Origin: Paraburkholderia guartelaensis
GTDB taxonomy: Bacteria; Pseudomonadota; Gammaproteobacteria; Burkholderiales; Burkholderiaceae
DNA length: 64,000 bases
NCBI RefSeq assembly: GCF_004353905.1
Contig: NZ_SMOD01000004.1
Coordinates: forward strand, 1 to 64,000
Direction of reading: 5' to 3'
Made by a program: the position numbers and the translations under genes. The notes beneath the pieces were generated by a model, which saw only the letters and a program-made list of their open reading frames with translations, was not told the DNA's origin and ran no database searches. Positions 11,941-21,597 of the stretch are shown piece by piece; within the stretch, counting starts at the first letter, position 1; each line of letters opens with the position of its first letter.

Positions 11941-11970
11941 ATTACATGAAGTTAGACGGAATCGCTGCAA
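11941..11970 (-). promoter_or_regulatory. Candidate ppsA promoter
   Basis: On the minus strand TTGCAG (-35, 11965-11970) and TGTAAT (-10, 11941-11946) are 18 bp apart, about 160 bp before the ppsA ATG. Confidence 0.35.
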
Positions 11971-12024
11971 ATTGACACCAGAATGCGCCGCGATAGGCGG
12001 CTGTTTGGCGCGGTTGCACTGCAA

Positions 12025-12053
12025 TTGCTTATCCAACAGGTTGCCGCTATTCT
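12025..12053 (+). promoter_or_regulatory. Candidate ppsR promoter
   Basis: TTGCTT (12025-12030) and TATTCT (12048-12053) are separated by exactly 17 bp, about 125 bp upstream of the ppsR ATG. Confidence 0.45.
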
Positions 12054-12178
12054 ACCGTGCCGACTCTGGAATTTGTGCCAGTCGGCGAGAATTGCCCCTC
12101 GGTCCCGCCGGACGGGGCTTTCCGGGCGCCCAAGCCTGTCCCGAGCGGCCCTGCAGCTCACGTACCCAGCCTCAACCG

Positions 12179-12994
12179 ATGCCGCCTACCGTATTCATCG
12201 TCTCCGACGGTACCGGGATCACTGCCGAAACCTTCGCGCATTCGATCCTGTCGCAGTTCGACCAGAAATTCCGCCTCGTGCGCGTGCCCTTTGTCGATTC
12301 GTCCGAAAAGGCATACTCGACCGCCGAGAAGATCAACGAAGCCGCCGTGCAGGAAGGCCGCCGTCCGATCGTGTTCACGACCCTCGTGGACAGCAACTCG
12401 AACGAGATCGTCAAGCGCGCGAATGCGCTCGTGATGGACATGTTCCAGACCTTCGTGGAACCGCTCGAGCAGGAGCTGGAGCTCAAGTCGAGCCACGCCA
12501 TGGGTCGCGGCCACCAGAACGCCGACACCGACGAATACAAGAACCGAATCGAGGCGATCAACTTCTCGCTCGCGCACGACGACGGCCAGTCCGACCGCAA
12601 TCTCGCCGACGCCGACGTGATCCTCGTGGGCGTATCGCGCAGCGGCAAGACGCCTACGAGCCTGTATCTCGCGATGCAGTACGGTGTGAAGGCCGCGAAC
12701 TACCCGCTCATCCCCGACGATTTCGAGCGCGGCAAGCTGCCGAATGCGCTGCTTTCGCATCGTACGAAGATATTCGGCCTCTCGATCGATCCGCAGCGCC
12801 TGACCGAGATCCGCAACGAGCGGCGCCCGGGCAGCAAGTACGCCGCGCTGGAAAATTGCCGCTATGAGGTCAACGAAGCCGAGGCGATGATGCGGCGCGA
12901 AGGCATCAAGTGGCTCTCGTCGACGCACAAGTCGATCGAGGAAATCGCCACCACGATCCTGCAGGAAATCCGCATCGACAAGCCGTCGTATTGA
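12179..12994 (+). CDS. ppsR: PEP synthase regulatory kinase/pyrophosphorylase (DUF299)
   Basis: Bifunctional regulator that switches PEP synthase off by ADP-dependent phosphorylation and on by phosphate-dependent removal. The protein has 271 residues from the ATG at 12179 (MPPTVFIVSDGTGITAET, the family's conserved start). The phosphate-binding loop GVSRSGKTPTSLYLA is near residue 152. A long upstream extension of the frame crosses the inferred promoter and is rejected. It is divergent from its target ppsA. Confidence 0.96.
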   Translation: MPPTVFIVSDGTGITAETFAHSILSQFDQKFRLVRVPFVDSSEKAYSTAEKINEAAVQEGRRPIVFTTLVDSNSNEIVKRANALVMDMFQTFVEPLEQELELKSSHAMGRGHQNADTDEYKNRIEAINFSLAHDDGQSDRNLADADVILVGVSRSGKTPTSLYLAMQYGVKAANYPLIPDDFERGKLPNALLSHRTKIFGLSIDPQRLTEIRNERRPGSKYAALENCRYEVNEAEAMMRREGIKWLSSTHKSIEEIATTILQEIRIDKPSY

Positions 12995-13012
12995 AGCACA
13001 CCGCCTGAAACG

Positions 13013-13040
13013 AAAAAGCCCGCATCGCGCGGGCTTTTTT
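13013..13040. terminator. Bidirectional terminator between ppsR and the RNA methyltransferase
   Basis: An A5-GCCCGC stem (13018-13023) pairs with GCGGGC (13029-13034) and is followed by T6. The A-run also gives a T-run on the minus strand, fitting the convergent genes. Confidence 0.85.
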
Positions 13041-13060
13041 ATTGCCCACTGGCGCGAGCG

Positions 13061-13846
13061 TCAACGTGCGTGACGCTGCTGCCGGCATTGCTCGAACACG
13101 CACACCGCCGCCGCTGCCGCAACGTTGAGCGACTCCATGCCGCCCGGCTGCGGAATCGTCACGCGCAGCGCGGCCGCGTCGCGCCATACCTGCGAGACGC
13201 CCGCGCCCTCGTTGCCGAACACCCACGCGACCTGGCCCGTGAGATCGGCCTCATCGATCGCCTGCGCGCCGTGCGAATCGGTGATGACCACTGGCACGCC
13301 GAGCAACTCGACGAGCGCTTCGGCCTCTACATCCTCGTACACCTGCAAGAGAAAATGCGCGCCCATTGCCGAGCGCAGCACCTTCGACGACCACACGTAG
13401 GCCGTGCCCGGCGTGCAGAACACCTTGTCGATGCCGGCCGCCGCCGCGCTGCGCAGGATCGACCCGACATTGCCGGCGTCCTGCAATCCGTCGAGGACGA
13501 GGCAAGTCGATGCGACACGCTCGGGCAACTGCGCTTCAGGCATATCGACGAGCAGCAGCAGCCCCACGCCGTGCACGACGTTCGAGAGCTGCCCGAAGAG
13601 CGCATCGGGCAGCGTGATCACGCGACGCTCTTCCACGCGGGCGACGATGGCCTGCGCTTCTTCATGCGCGAGCGCACCTTCGGTCACCACGCAGTATTCG
13701 GGCTGCGTGCCGCCGTCGAGCCACGCGCTCGCGAGATGGAAGCCTTCGAGCAAGGCCTGATGGCTGCGCCGCTGTTGATGCGTCGAGCCGGCGAGCGCCT
13801 TCAGGCGCTTGTAGAGCGGATTGTCGCGCGAGGTAATGGCTTTCAC
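13061..13846 (-). CDS. TrmH/SpoU-family RNA 2'-O-methyltransferase
   Basis: A SPOUT methyltransferase using S-adenosylmethionine on rRNA or tRNA ribose; the target nucleotide is not evident. The N-terminal substrate-binding domain begins ITSRDNPLYKRLKALAGS. SpoU motifs are VLDGLQDAGNVGSILRSAAA, WVFGNEGAGVS and VTIPQPGGMESLNVAAAAAV. I chose the GTG at 13846 (VKAITSRDNP); the frame stays open to a GTG at 13903, which lies in a GC hairpin. No clear Shine-Dalgarno is visible. It ends the lpx-rnhB array, 102 bp after rnhB. Confidence 0.9.
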   Translation of the reverse strand: MKAITSRDNPLYKRLKALAGSTHQQRRSHQALLEGFHLASAWLDGGTQPEYCVVTEGALAHEEAQAIVARVEERRVITLPDALFGQLSNVVHGVGLLLLVDMPEAQLPERVASTCLVLDGLQDAGNVGSILRSAAAAGIDKVFCTPGTAYVWSSKVLRSAMGAHFLLQVYEDVEAEALVELLGVPVVITDSHGAQAIDEADLTGQVAWVFGNEGAGVSQVWRDAAALRVTIPQPGGMESLNVAAAAAVCVFEQCRQQRHAR

Positions 13847-13948
13847 GGGCGGCTCAGGCGTGTCAAATGAGGATCGGGAGATAGAAAACGGCGGCGCCGG
13901 CACTATGCGAAACGGCGCCGGCTCGCGTGAGACGCAGTTAGCCGCGGC

Positions 13949-14737
13949 TCAAGAAAGCGGCGCGAAGGCGTCGCCTTCTTCGAGGCTGGCGACGTCGCTG
14001 ACCACGGTCGATGCACCGGGCAGGACAATGCCGTGCAGCACGTAGGCCTCGCGCACCGGCGCGAACGTGCGCCGGTGATGCTCACAGGGACCATGCGCGC
14101 GCAACGCTTCGAGGTGCTGCGGCGTGCCGTAGCCCGCATGGGCGTCGAAACCGTAGTGCGGGTGCCGTTGGTGCAGATCGACCAGCATGCGGTCGCGCGT
14201 GACCTTGGCGATGATCGAAGCCGCCGAAATGCTCGGCACGAGCGCGTCGCCGCCGATCACCGCCTCGCTGCGCACAGGCATCACCGGACAGCGATTGCCG
14301 TCGATCTTCGCGAGCGTCGGCACGATGCTCAAGCCTTCGACCGCACGCCGCATCGCCAGCATCGTCGCGTGCAGGATGTTGAGCGAGTCGATTTCCTCGA
14401 CGCTCGCCGACGCGACGCACCACGCGAGCGAGCGTTCGACGATGCGCTCGTAGAGCGATTCGCGCGCCTGCGCCGTCAGCACCTTTGAATCGTTGAGCCC
14501 GCGAATCGGCCGGGCCGGATCGAGAATCACGGCCGCCGCGACCACGGGCCCGGCGAGCGGCCCGCGGCCGGCCTCGTCCACGCCGCAGATCACGTCGTCC
14601 GGCGATCCGAACACCAGTCCGGCCTGCCGCGCCGCCTTGCGACGCGCGGCAAGCTTGAGCGCCGCCTGCGACGGCGGTTTTTTCTCCGCCGGCGCTGTCG
14701 TGCGCCTGGTCGCGCGCTTGATCGTGCCCTCGCTCAT
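13949..14737 (-). CDS. rnhB: Ribonuclease HII
   Basis: Cuts RNA in RNA-DNA hybrids, including single ribonucleotides in DNA. A basic N-terminal extension of about 45 residues precedes the core, which starts [20 protein letters not shown] with the first catalytic Asp-Glu pair. DSKVL and the later [11 protein letters not shown] follow. The 262 residues are slightly long for the family because of this extension and a C-terminal tail. The ATG overlaps the lpxB stop by four bases, so the genes are coupled, the common lpxB-rnhB order. Confidence 0.97.
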   Translation of the reverse strand: MSEGTIKRATRRTTAPAEKKPPSQAALKLAARRKAARQAGLVFGSPDDVICGVDEAGRGPLAGPVVAAAVILDPARPIRGLNDSKVLTAQARESLYERIVERSLAWCVASASVEEIDSLNILHATMLAMRRAVEGLSIVPTLAKIDGNRCPVMPVRSEAVIGGDALVPSISAASIIAKVTRDRMLVDLHQRHPHYGFDAHAGYGTPQHLEALRAHGPCEHHRRTFAPVREAYVLHGIVLPGASTVVSDVASLEEGDAFAPLS

Positions 14738-15903
14738 GCCCGCCCCTTTCGGCCTTCGACGATGCTCGCGACCACCTCGGCCGCGCGCTCCGCGGTGTTC
14801 TGGCGCAGGGTCAGATGCATCTGCGTGAACACCTCGGTCAGCGTGCGCCGGTTTGACTCGTCCTGCAACTGCGTGAGCGTCGCCTCGGCAAGCGCCTCCG
14901 GCGTCGCGAAGTGCTGCAGGATTTCCGGCACGACGAAGCGGCCCGCGAGAATGTTCGGCAGTCCCACGTACGGCAGATAGGCCTGGCGGCGCATGATCTG
15001 CCCCGTGAGCCAGGGCACCTTGTAGGAGATGACCATCGGCTTCTTGAGCAGCGCCGCTTCGAGCGTGACCGTGCCGCTTTTCACGAGGATCGCGTCGGCG
15101 GCCGTCATGGCGAGCTGCGACTGGCCGTCGATGATCGTGAGCCCGAGGCCCTGGTGCGCGTTCGCGAGCTCCTGCAGCTGCGCATGGATGGCCGGCGTTG
15201 CCGCCGGCATCACGAAGCGCAGCGCCGGCTCGCGCCGTTGCATGATCTGCATCGCGTCGAAGAAGGTCGGGCCGATCAGGTTGATTTCCGAGCGGCGGCT
15301 GCCCGGCAGCACCGCGATCACCGGGCCGCTTTCCGGCAGGCCCAGCGTGCGGCGCGCACCGGGCATGTCCGGTTCGAGCGGAATCTCGTCGGCGAGCGGA
15401 TGGCCCACGTACGACGCCGCCACCCCGGACTTCTCGAGCAGTGCCGTTTCGAACGGAAACACGCAGAGCATGTGATCCACGGCCTTCTGGATCTTCTTGA
15501 TACGACCGCCCCGCCACGCCCAGATCGACGGGCAGACGAAGTGGATCGTCGGAATGCCCGCATCGCGCAGCGCGTGCTCGAGGCCGAAGTTGAAGTCAGG
15601 CGCATCCACGCCGATGAACGCGTCAGGCGGTTCGGCCAGCAGCTGGTGCTTGAGCTCGTTGCGGATGCGCAGAATCTCAGGAATGTGCCGCAGCGCCTCG
15701 ACGTAGCCGCGCACCGAGAGCTTTTCCATCGGCCAGTGCGCGTCGAAGCCGGCGGCCGTCATGCGCGGACCGCCGATTCCGTAGTACTGCGTAGTGTCGG
15801 GCAAGCGGGCTTTGAGGCCCGCGAGCAGCGATGACGCAAGCAGGTCGCCGGACGGCTCGCCGGCGACCATCGCGAGGCGCAGCGGACGCGTTTGCAGCGC
15901 CAT
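14734..15903 (-). CDS. lpxB: Lipid-A-disaccharide synthase
   Basis: Joins UDP-2,3-diacylglucosamine and lipid X to form lipid A disaccharide at the inner membrane. The 389-residue GT19 glycosyltransferase has the start [20 protein letters not shown], then [30 protein letters not shown] and the nucleotide-binding PGSRRSEI. It begins three bases after lpxA and overlaps rnhB by four. Confidence 0.98.
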   Translation of the reverse strand: MALQTRPLRLAMVAGEPSGDLLASSLLAGLKARLPDTTQYYGIGGPRMTAAGFDAHWPMEKLSVRGYVEALRHIPEILRIRNELKHQLLAEPPDAFIGVDAPDFNFGLEHALRDAGIPTIHFVCPSIWAWRGGRIKKIQKAVDHMLCVFPFETALLEKSGVAASYVGHPLADEIPLEPDMPGARRTLGLPESGPVIAVLPGSRRSEINLIGPTFFDAMQIMQRREPALRFVMPAATPAIHAQLQELANAHQGLGLTIIDGQSQLAMTAADAILVKSGTVTLEAALLKKPMVISYKVPWLTGQIMRRQAYLPYVGLPNILAGRFVVPEILQHFATPEALAEATLTQLQDESNRRTLTEVFTQMHLTLRQNTAERAAEVVASIVEGRKGRA

Positions 15904-15906
15904 CGA

Positions 15907-16695
15907 TCAGCGAATGATGCCGCGTTGCGACTGCTCGACGAAGTCGAGCAGCGCCTTCACGTGCACGTCGCCGTCGCCGCCCGCCTGCGCGAGGTCGGCG
16001 AGCTGCACCTTCGCCTCTTCGAGCGAGAGCCCGTTCTTGTAGAGCGTGCGATACGCCGAGCGCAGCGCGGAAATCGCGTCAGCCGAAAAGCCGCGACGGC
16101 GCAGACCTTCGACGTTGATGCCGTGCGGCACCGCCTTGTTGCCGGCGGCGATCACGAACGGCGGCACGTCCTGCACGAGCGCCGAGGCGCCGCCGACCAT
16201 CGAGTGCGCGCCAATGCGCACGAACTGGTGCACGCCGGTCATGCCGCCGACGATCGCGTGGTCTTCGACGAACACGTGGCCCGCGAGCTGCGCGTTGCTC
16301 GACATGATGACGTTGTTGCCCAGACGGCAGTCGTGGCCCACGTGCACGTAGGCCATGATCCAGTTGTCGTCGCCGATGATCGTGATGCCGGTGTCCTGCA
16401 CCGTGCCCGTGTGCAGCGTCGTGAACTCGCGGATGGTGTTGCGGTTGCCGATCGTGAGCTTCGTGGGCTCGCCTTTGTACTTCATGTCCTGCGGACGGCC
16501 GCCGATCGACGCGTAGTGGCCGATCGTGTTGTCTTCGCCAATCGTCGTGTGGCCTTCCAGCACGCTATGCGAACCGACCTTCGTGCGTGCACCGATGGTG
16601 ACGTTCGCACCGATGACCGCGAACGGCCCGATTTCGACCGATTCGTCGATCTGCGCGCCCGACTCGACGACCGCAGTGGGATGGATCCTGCTCAT
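15907..16695 (-). CDS. lpxA: UDP-N-acetylglucosamine O-acyltransferase
   Basis: First step of lipid A synthesis: transfers a 3-hydroxyacyl chain from ACP to UDP-GlcNAc. The 262-residue protein is a left-handed beta helix of hexapeptide repeats ([20 protein letters not shown]) with the catalytic histidine in [13 protein letters not shown] helical C-terminal domain follows. It lies between fabZ (78 bp upstream) and lpxB, the usual order. Confidence 0.98.
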   Translation of the reverse strand: MSRIHPTAVVESGAQIDESVEIGPFAVIGANVTIGARTKVGSHSVLEGHTTIGEDNTIGHYASIGGRPQDMKYKGEPTKLTIGNRNTIREFTTLHTGTVQDTGITIIGDDNWIMAYVHVGHDCRLGNNVIMSSNAQLAGHVFVEDHAIVGGMTGVHQFVRIGAHSMVGGASALVQDVPPFVIAAGNKAVPHGINVEGLRRRGFSADAISALRSAYRTLYKNGLSLEEAKVQLADLAQAGGDGDVHVKALLDFVEQSQRGIIR

Positions 16696-16773
16696 TCGTC
16701 CTCGCTCTCCGATTCTGTTTCCGTGCGCTGGCGCCTCGAGGTCAAGGCGCGCTGCGGCATGCGGCGGCGCTTC

Positions 16774-17238
16774 TTATTGCGCCGCGTCCATTTTCTTGAC
16801 GGTGCACATGAGTTCCGCCTCGCAGGCCACGGAGCCTTCGACTTCGGCCACCGCCTTGAACTTCCAGATGCCGCGCATGTAGCGCTCGAACGTCACGTTG
16901 AGGATGAGCTGGTCGCCCGGCTCGACTACGCGCTTGAAGCGCGCGCCGTCGATGCCCACGAAGTAGTACAGCGTATTCTCGAAGTCCTGCTCTTCCTCCG
17001 AGAACGTGAGCAGCGCGGCGGTTTGCGCCAGCGCCTCGAGAATCATCACGCCGGGCATGACCGGACGCTGCGGGAAGTGTCCCGTGAAAAAGGGCTCGTT
17101 GACCGTCACGTTCTTCAACGCCTTGATGCTCTTGTGCGGCTCGAGCTCGATGACCCGGTCCACCATCAGGAACGGATAGCGGTGCGGCAGCAGCGTGAGA
17201 ATCTTGTGGATGTCGAAGTTGAGTTTTTCGATGTTCAT
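16774..17238 (-). CDS. fabZ: 3-hydroxyacyl-ACP dehydratase
   Basis: Dehydrates 3-hydroxyacyl-ACP in fatty acid elongation and shares the 3-hydroxymyristoyl pool with LpxA and LpxD. The 154-residue hot-dog-fold enzyme has the active site in [18 protein letters not shown], with His54 and Glu68. I chose the ATG at 17238 ([20 protein letters not shown]); upstream frame to 17355 is unconserved and enters a GC-rich repeat area. The GC-rich gap to lpxD is the widest gap in the lpx run. Confidence 0.97.
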   Translation of the reverse strand: MNIEKLNFDIHKILTLLPHRYPFLMVDRVIELEPHKSIKALKNVTVNEPFFTGHFPQRPVMPGVMILEALAQTAALLTFSEEEQDFENTLYYFVGIDGARFKRVVEPGDQLILNVTFERYMRGIWKFKAVAEVEGSVACEAELMCTVKKMDAAQ

Positions 17239-17362
17239 GGTGGTTCTGCTCACGCAGGAATTGCGCGTGTGACTTTCGATTTCGATATTCGAGGCGCCGG
17301 ACCAAACTCGCCCGCGCTGACGCGAAGTATGCGCCACGCCCGGGCTCCCGTGCATGCGTATT

Positions 17363-17387
17363 GCCCCGGGCGGGTAGCCCCGGGCGG
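17363..17387. repeat. GC-rich 11-bp direct repeat between fabZ and lpxD
   Basis: GCCCCGGGCGG occurs at 17363-17373 and again at 17377-17387, three bases apart. Each copy contains the palindrome CCCCGGG(G). A CCCC/GGGG hairpin and a CTTTG/CAAAG inverted pair follow up to about 17440. It resembles an intergenic palindromic element, but no other copy was noticed in the window. Confidence 0.4.
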
Positions 17388-17491
17388 AGGCCCCCTGCGG
17401 GGAACCCCCAGGCGAGCGGCTTTGGCCGTCCGCTACGCAAAGCGGCGCGCCGCTCCCGCGACACGCCGCCCGCTACCTCGATACTGCTTTC

Positions 17492-18565
17492 TTATTCGCC
17501 CTGCGGCTTCTGGGCTACCGCCGCTTCGAGCGCCTTGATACGGTCGCGCAGCTTGTCGATGTTACGCAACAGCGCGGCGCTCTTGTTCCAGTCGGCGTGA
17601 TCGACCGCCGGGAAAGCGCTCGTGTAGATGCCGGCCTTCGGCAACGACTTCGAGACACCCGACTTTGCCGTGACGATCACGTAGTCCCCCAGCGTGACGT
17701 GCCCCGCAATGCCCACTGCGCCGCCGATCATGCAATGGCGCCCGATCGTCGTACTGCCCGCAATGCCGGCGCAGCCCGCGATGACCGTGTACGCGCCGAT
17801 CTTGCAGTTGTGGCCGATCTGCACGAGGTTATCGATCTTCACGCATTCTTCGATGATCGTATCGGCCATCGCGCCGCGGTCGATCGTGGTGTTCGCGCCG
17901 ACCTCGACGTCCGGCCCGATGGCCACGCCGCCCACTTGCGGAATCTTGACCCAGCTACCCGTGCGCGCGTCACCCTCGCCCGTGAAATCGGGGGCGAAAC
18001 CAAAGCCGTCCGAGCCGATCACGGCGCCGGCGTGCACAATCGCGCGCTGGCCAAGCTTGCAACTGTGGTAGACAGTCACGCCCGGATACAGGTGCGAGCC
18101 CTCGCCCACCTGGGTGCCGCGGCCGATGAAGACGTTCGCGTCGAGCCGCACGTTTTCCCCGATCACAGCGCCCGCTTCGATCGTGACGTTCGGGCCGATT
18201 ACCGCGCTCGCGGCAACCTGCGCCTTCGCGTCGACGTGAGCGCTGGCGTGGATGCCCGGCTGCGCCTTCGGCGCGGCGAGGTCGATATACGCCTGCGCGA
18301 CACGCGCGAAGTAAGCATACGGATTCGGTGTGACGATGAAGTTGCGTCCATCGCGCGATGCGAGCTTCTCGAGGTCGCCGGGGCTGATGAGCACCGCGCC
18401 CGCGCGGGTCGTCTCGACCTGCGCGAGATACTTCGGATTGGCGAGGAACGCGAGCTGTTGCGGACCGGCCTGGTCGAGCGGCGCCAGCGAACTGACGCGT
18501 TGCGTCGCATCGCCCACCACCTCGCCGCCGAACCGCCCGACGATGTCCTCAAGCGTAAATGCCAT
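17492..18565 (-). CDS. lpxD: UDP-3-O-(3-hydroxymyristoyl)glucosamine N-acyltransferase
   Basis: Adds the second (N-linked) hydroxyacyl chain in lipid A synthesis. The 357-residue protein has an N-terminal uridine-binding domain ([20 protein letters not shown]), a hexapeptide beta helix and a C-terminal helix ([20 protein letters not shown]). The catalytic His is in [10 protein letters not shown]. It follows ompH by 37 bp in the bamA-ompH-lpxD-fabZ order conserved in Proteobacteria. Confidence 0.98.
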   Translation of the reverse strand: MAFTLEDIVGRFGGEVVGDATQRVSSLAPLDQAGPQQLAFLANPKYLAQVETTRAGAVLISPGDLEKLASRDGRNFIVTPNPYAYFARVAQAYIDLAAPKAQPGIHASAHVDAKAQVAASAVIGPNVTIEAGAVIGENVRLDANVFIGRGTQVGEGSHLYPGVTVYHSCKLGQRAIVHAGAVIGSDGFGFAPDFTGEGDARTGSWVKIPQVGGVAIGPDVEVGANTTIDRGAMADTIIEECVKIDNLVQIGHNCKIGAYTVIAGCAGIAGSTTIGRHCMIGGAVGIAGHVTLGDYVIVTAKSGVSKSLPKAGIYTSAFPAVDHADWNKSAALLRNIDKLRDRIKALEAAVAQKPQGE

Positions 18566-18602
18566 GCGCGTGCTGCTCCTGCCTTAGTTGCTTTTAGTTG
18601 CC

Positions 18603-19157
18603 TTAGTTGCTGCTACTGCCGCCCGCGCTATTCGCTGCGAGCGCCTTCAGTACCTGGTCGGTGATGTCGATGCGCGGGCTCACGTACACCGCTTCCTGCA
18701 CGATCAGGTCGTAATGCTGCTGCTCGGCGATCTGCTTGATCACCTTGTTCGCCCGGTCGAGCACCGCCGCCAGTTCCTCATTGCGGCGCTGGTTCAGGTC
18801 TTCGCGGAATTCGCGCTGCTTGCGCTGAAAGTCGCTGTCGAGCGCGGAAAGGTCGCGCTGCTTCTGCGCGCGATCGGTCGGCGACATCGACGGGCCGTTC
18901 TTGTCGAGCGAATCGGACATCGACTTCAGGCGCTGAGCCATGTCCTGCAGATCCTTGTCGCGCTTGGCGAACTCGGCTTCGAGCTTGGTTTGCGCGGCCT
19001 TCGCGGGAACGGACTCGCGCAGGATACGGTCGGAATTCACCGCCGCGATCCTGGCTTCCTGCGCCTGCGCCACACCCATGCCAAAACCGAGGAGCGCCAG
19101 CGACACGGTCATCGCCCCGATCGTCCGTCTGGAAAACATACCCGTTAGCAAAGTCAT
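18603..19157 (-). CDS. ompH: Periplasmic chaperone OmpH/Skp
   Basis: Chaperones unfolded outer membrane proteins on the way to BamA. The 184-residue precursor has a signal peptide (TVSLALLGFGMGVAQAQ) followed by a long helical, charged coiled-coil region (KRDKDLQDMAQRLKSMSDSL). A second in-frame ATG (MFSRRT) lies six codons in; I prefer the first, which has a purine-rich site (GGAAACGAGG) upstream. It is 65 bp after bamA. Confidence 0.94.
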   Translation of the reverse strand: MTLLTGMFSRRTIGAMTVSLALLGFGMGVAQAQEARIAAVNSDRILRESVPAKAAQTKLEAEFAKRDKDLQDMAQRLKSMSDSLDKNGPSMSPTDRAQKQRDLSALDSDFQRKQREFREDLNQRRNEELAAVLDRANKVIKQIAEQQHYDLIVQEAVYVSPRIDITDQVLKALAANSAGGSSSN

Positions 19158-19222
19158 CCTCTCGTTTCCTGGATTCCGGCGCTGTGCGCTGCGCGCGCAA
19201 CAAACGCCGGGCAAAACATACG

Positions 19223-21529
19223 TCAGAATGCCGTCCCGATCTGGAACTGGAACTTCTGGTACTGGTCGCCCGTGTGCTTGGTAACCGGGAAGCCCAGGCT
19301 CAGCTTGAGCGGCCCGATCGGCGAAATCCACGCGAGACCGAAACCGTAGCTGTAACGCAGGCCGTTGGCGCCAATGCTGTTGCCTTCCGTGCCCCAGACG
19401 TTACCACCATCGACGAACGTGAAGACGCGCAGCGTGCGGTCATAGCCCGTGCCCGGCAGCGGGAAGGTCAGCTCGATGTTGCCGACCAGCATCTTCGAAC
19501 CGCCGATCGGGTCGTTCGTCGTCTTGTCGCGCGGACCCAGCGAGCTCGGCTCGTAGCCACGCACAGAACCGATACCACCGGCGTAGTAGTTCTTGAAGAT
19601 CGGGTACGGCTTGCCGCTGAGGCCGTTACCGTAGCCGCCCTGGAAGTTCAGCCCCAGCACGAAGCCGCGCGCGAACGAGTAGTAATACTGCGCCTGCACG
19701 TCGGCCTTGTAGTACTGCGTGCCGCCAACCGGCGTGCCGTACTCGGCATTCGCCTGCGTGAAGTAGCCCTTGCTCGGCACGAGCGCGCTGTCACGCGCGT
19801 CGCGCGACCAGCCCACCGTGAGCGGCACGTTGTTCGACACGCGGCCAAACTGGTTCACGTAGTCGATATAGCTCTGCGGCGTGTTCGAGTCGATGTCGAG
19901 CGTGTCCTGCTCGAAGCCGGCGCCGAAGTAGACCGTGTCGACTTCCGAGAACGGAATGCCGAACTTGAGGTCGCCGCCCATCGTGATGATGCGGAAGCTC
20001 GAATCGGTCGAGTAGTACAGCGGCTGGTACGTGCGGTAGTAGACGTCGGTAATGCGCTTGATGCCGTCCACCGTGAAGTACGGGTCCACCTGCGTGAGAG
20101 CCAGCGTGCGGTACGTCTTCGCGGTGTTCACGTTCAGCGAGAGCGAGGTGCCCGAACCGAACACGTTGTCCTGCGACACGCCCGCCGACAGCACCACCTT
20201 GTCCGTGGACGAGAAGCCCGCACCCAGCGTGATCGCGCCGGTCGGCTTTTCAGCGACCTTCACGTTCACGTCCACCTGGTCGGCCGTGCCTTCCACGGGC
20301 ACCGTGGTCACGTCGACGTCGGTGAAGTAGCCCAGACGGTTGATACGGTCCTTCGAGAGCGCGAGGCGGTTCGAATCGAACCACGAGCTTTCGAGCTGGC
20401 GCATTTCGCGGCGCACGACTTCGTCGCGGGTACGCGTGTTGCCCACCACGTTGATGCGGCGCACGTACACGCGGCGGCTCGGATCGACCTGCAGCGTGAG
20501 GTTGACCGTGTGATTCGCCTGATCGATCTGCGGCAGCGCATTGACGGTCGCGAACGCGTAACCGTACTCGCCGAGCTTGTCGACGATGGCCTTGGTCGTG
20601 GCCTGCAGCTTCTCGGCCGAGAAGGTGTCGCCCGGCTTGATCTTGATGAGCTTCTTGAGCTCGGCCTCGCGGTCGAGCAGGTTGCCCGACAGCTGGATGC
20701 CCGACACCTTGTACGGCTCACCTTCGTGAATGCCGATGGTGAGGTACATGTCCTTCTTGTCGGGCGAGATCGAGACCTGCGTCGAGTCGATGTTGAACTC
20801 GAGGTAGCCGTGGTTCAGGTAGTACGAGCGCACGTTCTCGAGGTCGCCCGTGAGCTTTTCCTTCGAGTACAGGTCGTTCTTCGTGTACCACGAGAACCAG
20901 TTCGGCGTGGACAGCTGCATCTCCGAGAGGAGCGTGCCGCTGCTGTACGTCTTGTTGCCGATGAAGTTGATCTGGCGGATCTTCGCGCTCGGACCTTCGA
21001 CCACCGAGAACAGCAGACCGACGCGGTTGCGGTCGATCGGCGTGACCGTGGTCGTCACCTCGGCGGCGTAGAAGCCGCGCGTGAGGTACTGGCGTTTGAG
21101 TTCCTGCTCGGCCTTGTCGACGAGCGCCTTGTCGTAGTAGCGGCCTTGCGAAAGACCGACTGCGCGCAGCGCCTTCGTGAGGTTGTCCTTGTCGAATTCC
21201 TTGATGCCCGCGAAGTCGATCGTGCCGATGGCCGGGCGCTCCTGCACCTGCACCACCACTACGCCGCCTTCGGTGGCGATCTTCACGTCGTTGAAGAAGC
21301 CCGTCGCATACAGTGCGCGGATGGCCTCGGACGCCTTGTCATCGGTGAACGTGTCGCCCTGCTTGATCGGCAGGTAGGCGAACACCGTGCCCGGCTCGAC
21401 GCGTTGCAGCCCTTCGATGCGGATGTCCTGAACCACGAAAGGCGTCGTTGCTGCGTGGGCAACGAGTCCATGTGCGGCGATCGCCGCGGCCGCAACCGTT
21501 TTTGGAACCAAGCGATGAGGTCTAAACAA
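19223..21529 (-). CDS. bamA: Outer membrane protein assembly factor BamA
   Basis: Central barrel of the BAM complex that inserts beta-barrel proteins into the outer membrane. The 768-residue precursor has a signal peptide (AAAAIAAHGLVAHA), five POTRA domains beginning FVVQDIRIEGLQRVEPGTVF, and a 16-strand barrel. Barrel motifs include SVRGYEPSSLGPRD and FVDGGNVWG; the last residue is phenylalanine, the usual barrel signal. The start is TTG at 21529 with GGGGAAG four bases upstream. The rseP-bamA-ompH order links sigma-E proteolysis and barrel assembly genes. Confidence 0.97.
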   Translation of the reverse strand: MFRPHRLVPKTVAAAAIAAHGLVAHAATTPFVVQDIRIEGLQRVEPGTVFAYLPIKQGDTFTDDKASEAIRALYATGFFNDVKIATEGGVVVVQVQERPAIGTIDFAGIKEFDKDNLTKALRAVGLSQGRYYDKALVDKAEQELKRQYLTRGFYAAEVTTTVTPIDRNRVGLLFSVVEGPSAKIRQINFIGNKTYSSGTLLSEMQLSTPNWFSWYTKNDLYSKEKLTGDLENVRSYYLNHGYLEFNIDSTQVSISPDKKDMYLTIGIHEGEPYKVSGIQLSGNLLDREAELKKLIKIKPGDTFSAEKLQATTKAIVDKLGEYGYAFATVNALPQIDQANHTVNLTLQVDPSRRVYVRRINVVGNTRTRDEVVRREMRQLESSWFDSNRLALSKDRINRLGYFTDVDVTTVPVEGTADQVDVNVKVAEKPTGAITLGAGFSSTDKVVLSAGVSQDNVFGSGTSLSLNVNTAKTYRTLALTQVDPYFTVDGIKRITDVYYRTYQPLYYSTDSSFRIITMGGDLKFGIPFSEVDTVYFGAGFEQDTLDIDSNTPQSYIDYVNQFGRVSNNVPLTVGWSRDARDSALVPSKGYFTQANAEYGTPVGGTQYYKADVQAQYYYSFARGFVLGLNFQGGYGNGLSGKPYPIFKNYYAGGIGSVRGYEPSSLGPRDKTTNDPIGGSKMLVGNIELTFPLPGTGYDRTLRVFTFVDGGNVWGTEGNSIGANGLRYSYGFGLAWISPIGPLKLSLGFPVTKHTGDQYQKFQFQIGTAF

Positions 21530-21597
21530 CGTGCTTCCCCAATTATGTATAGCTGCATCAGGTCAGGCGGCCCGCCCACGGAAGCCGCCAGACATCT

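Larger units (their letters stand above)
11780..12178. other. Divergent ppsA/ppsR intergenic region
   Basis: About 400 bp without a supported gene. It holds a candidate ppsA promoter (11941-11970, minus) and a candidate ppsR promoter (12025-12053, plus), each leaving a leader of more than 100 bases. A small palindrome, TCCATTCAATGGA, lies near 11908-11920. Confidence 0.5.
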
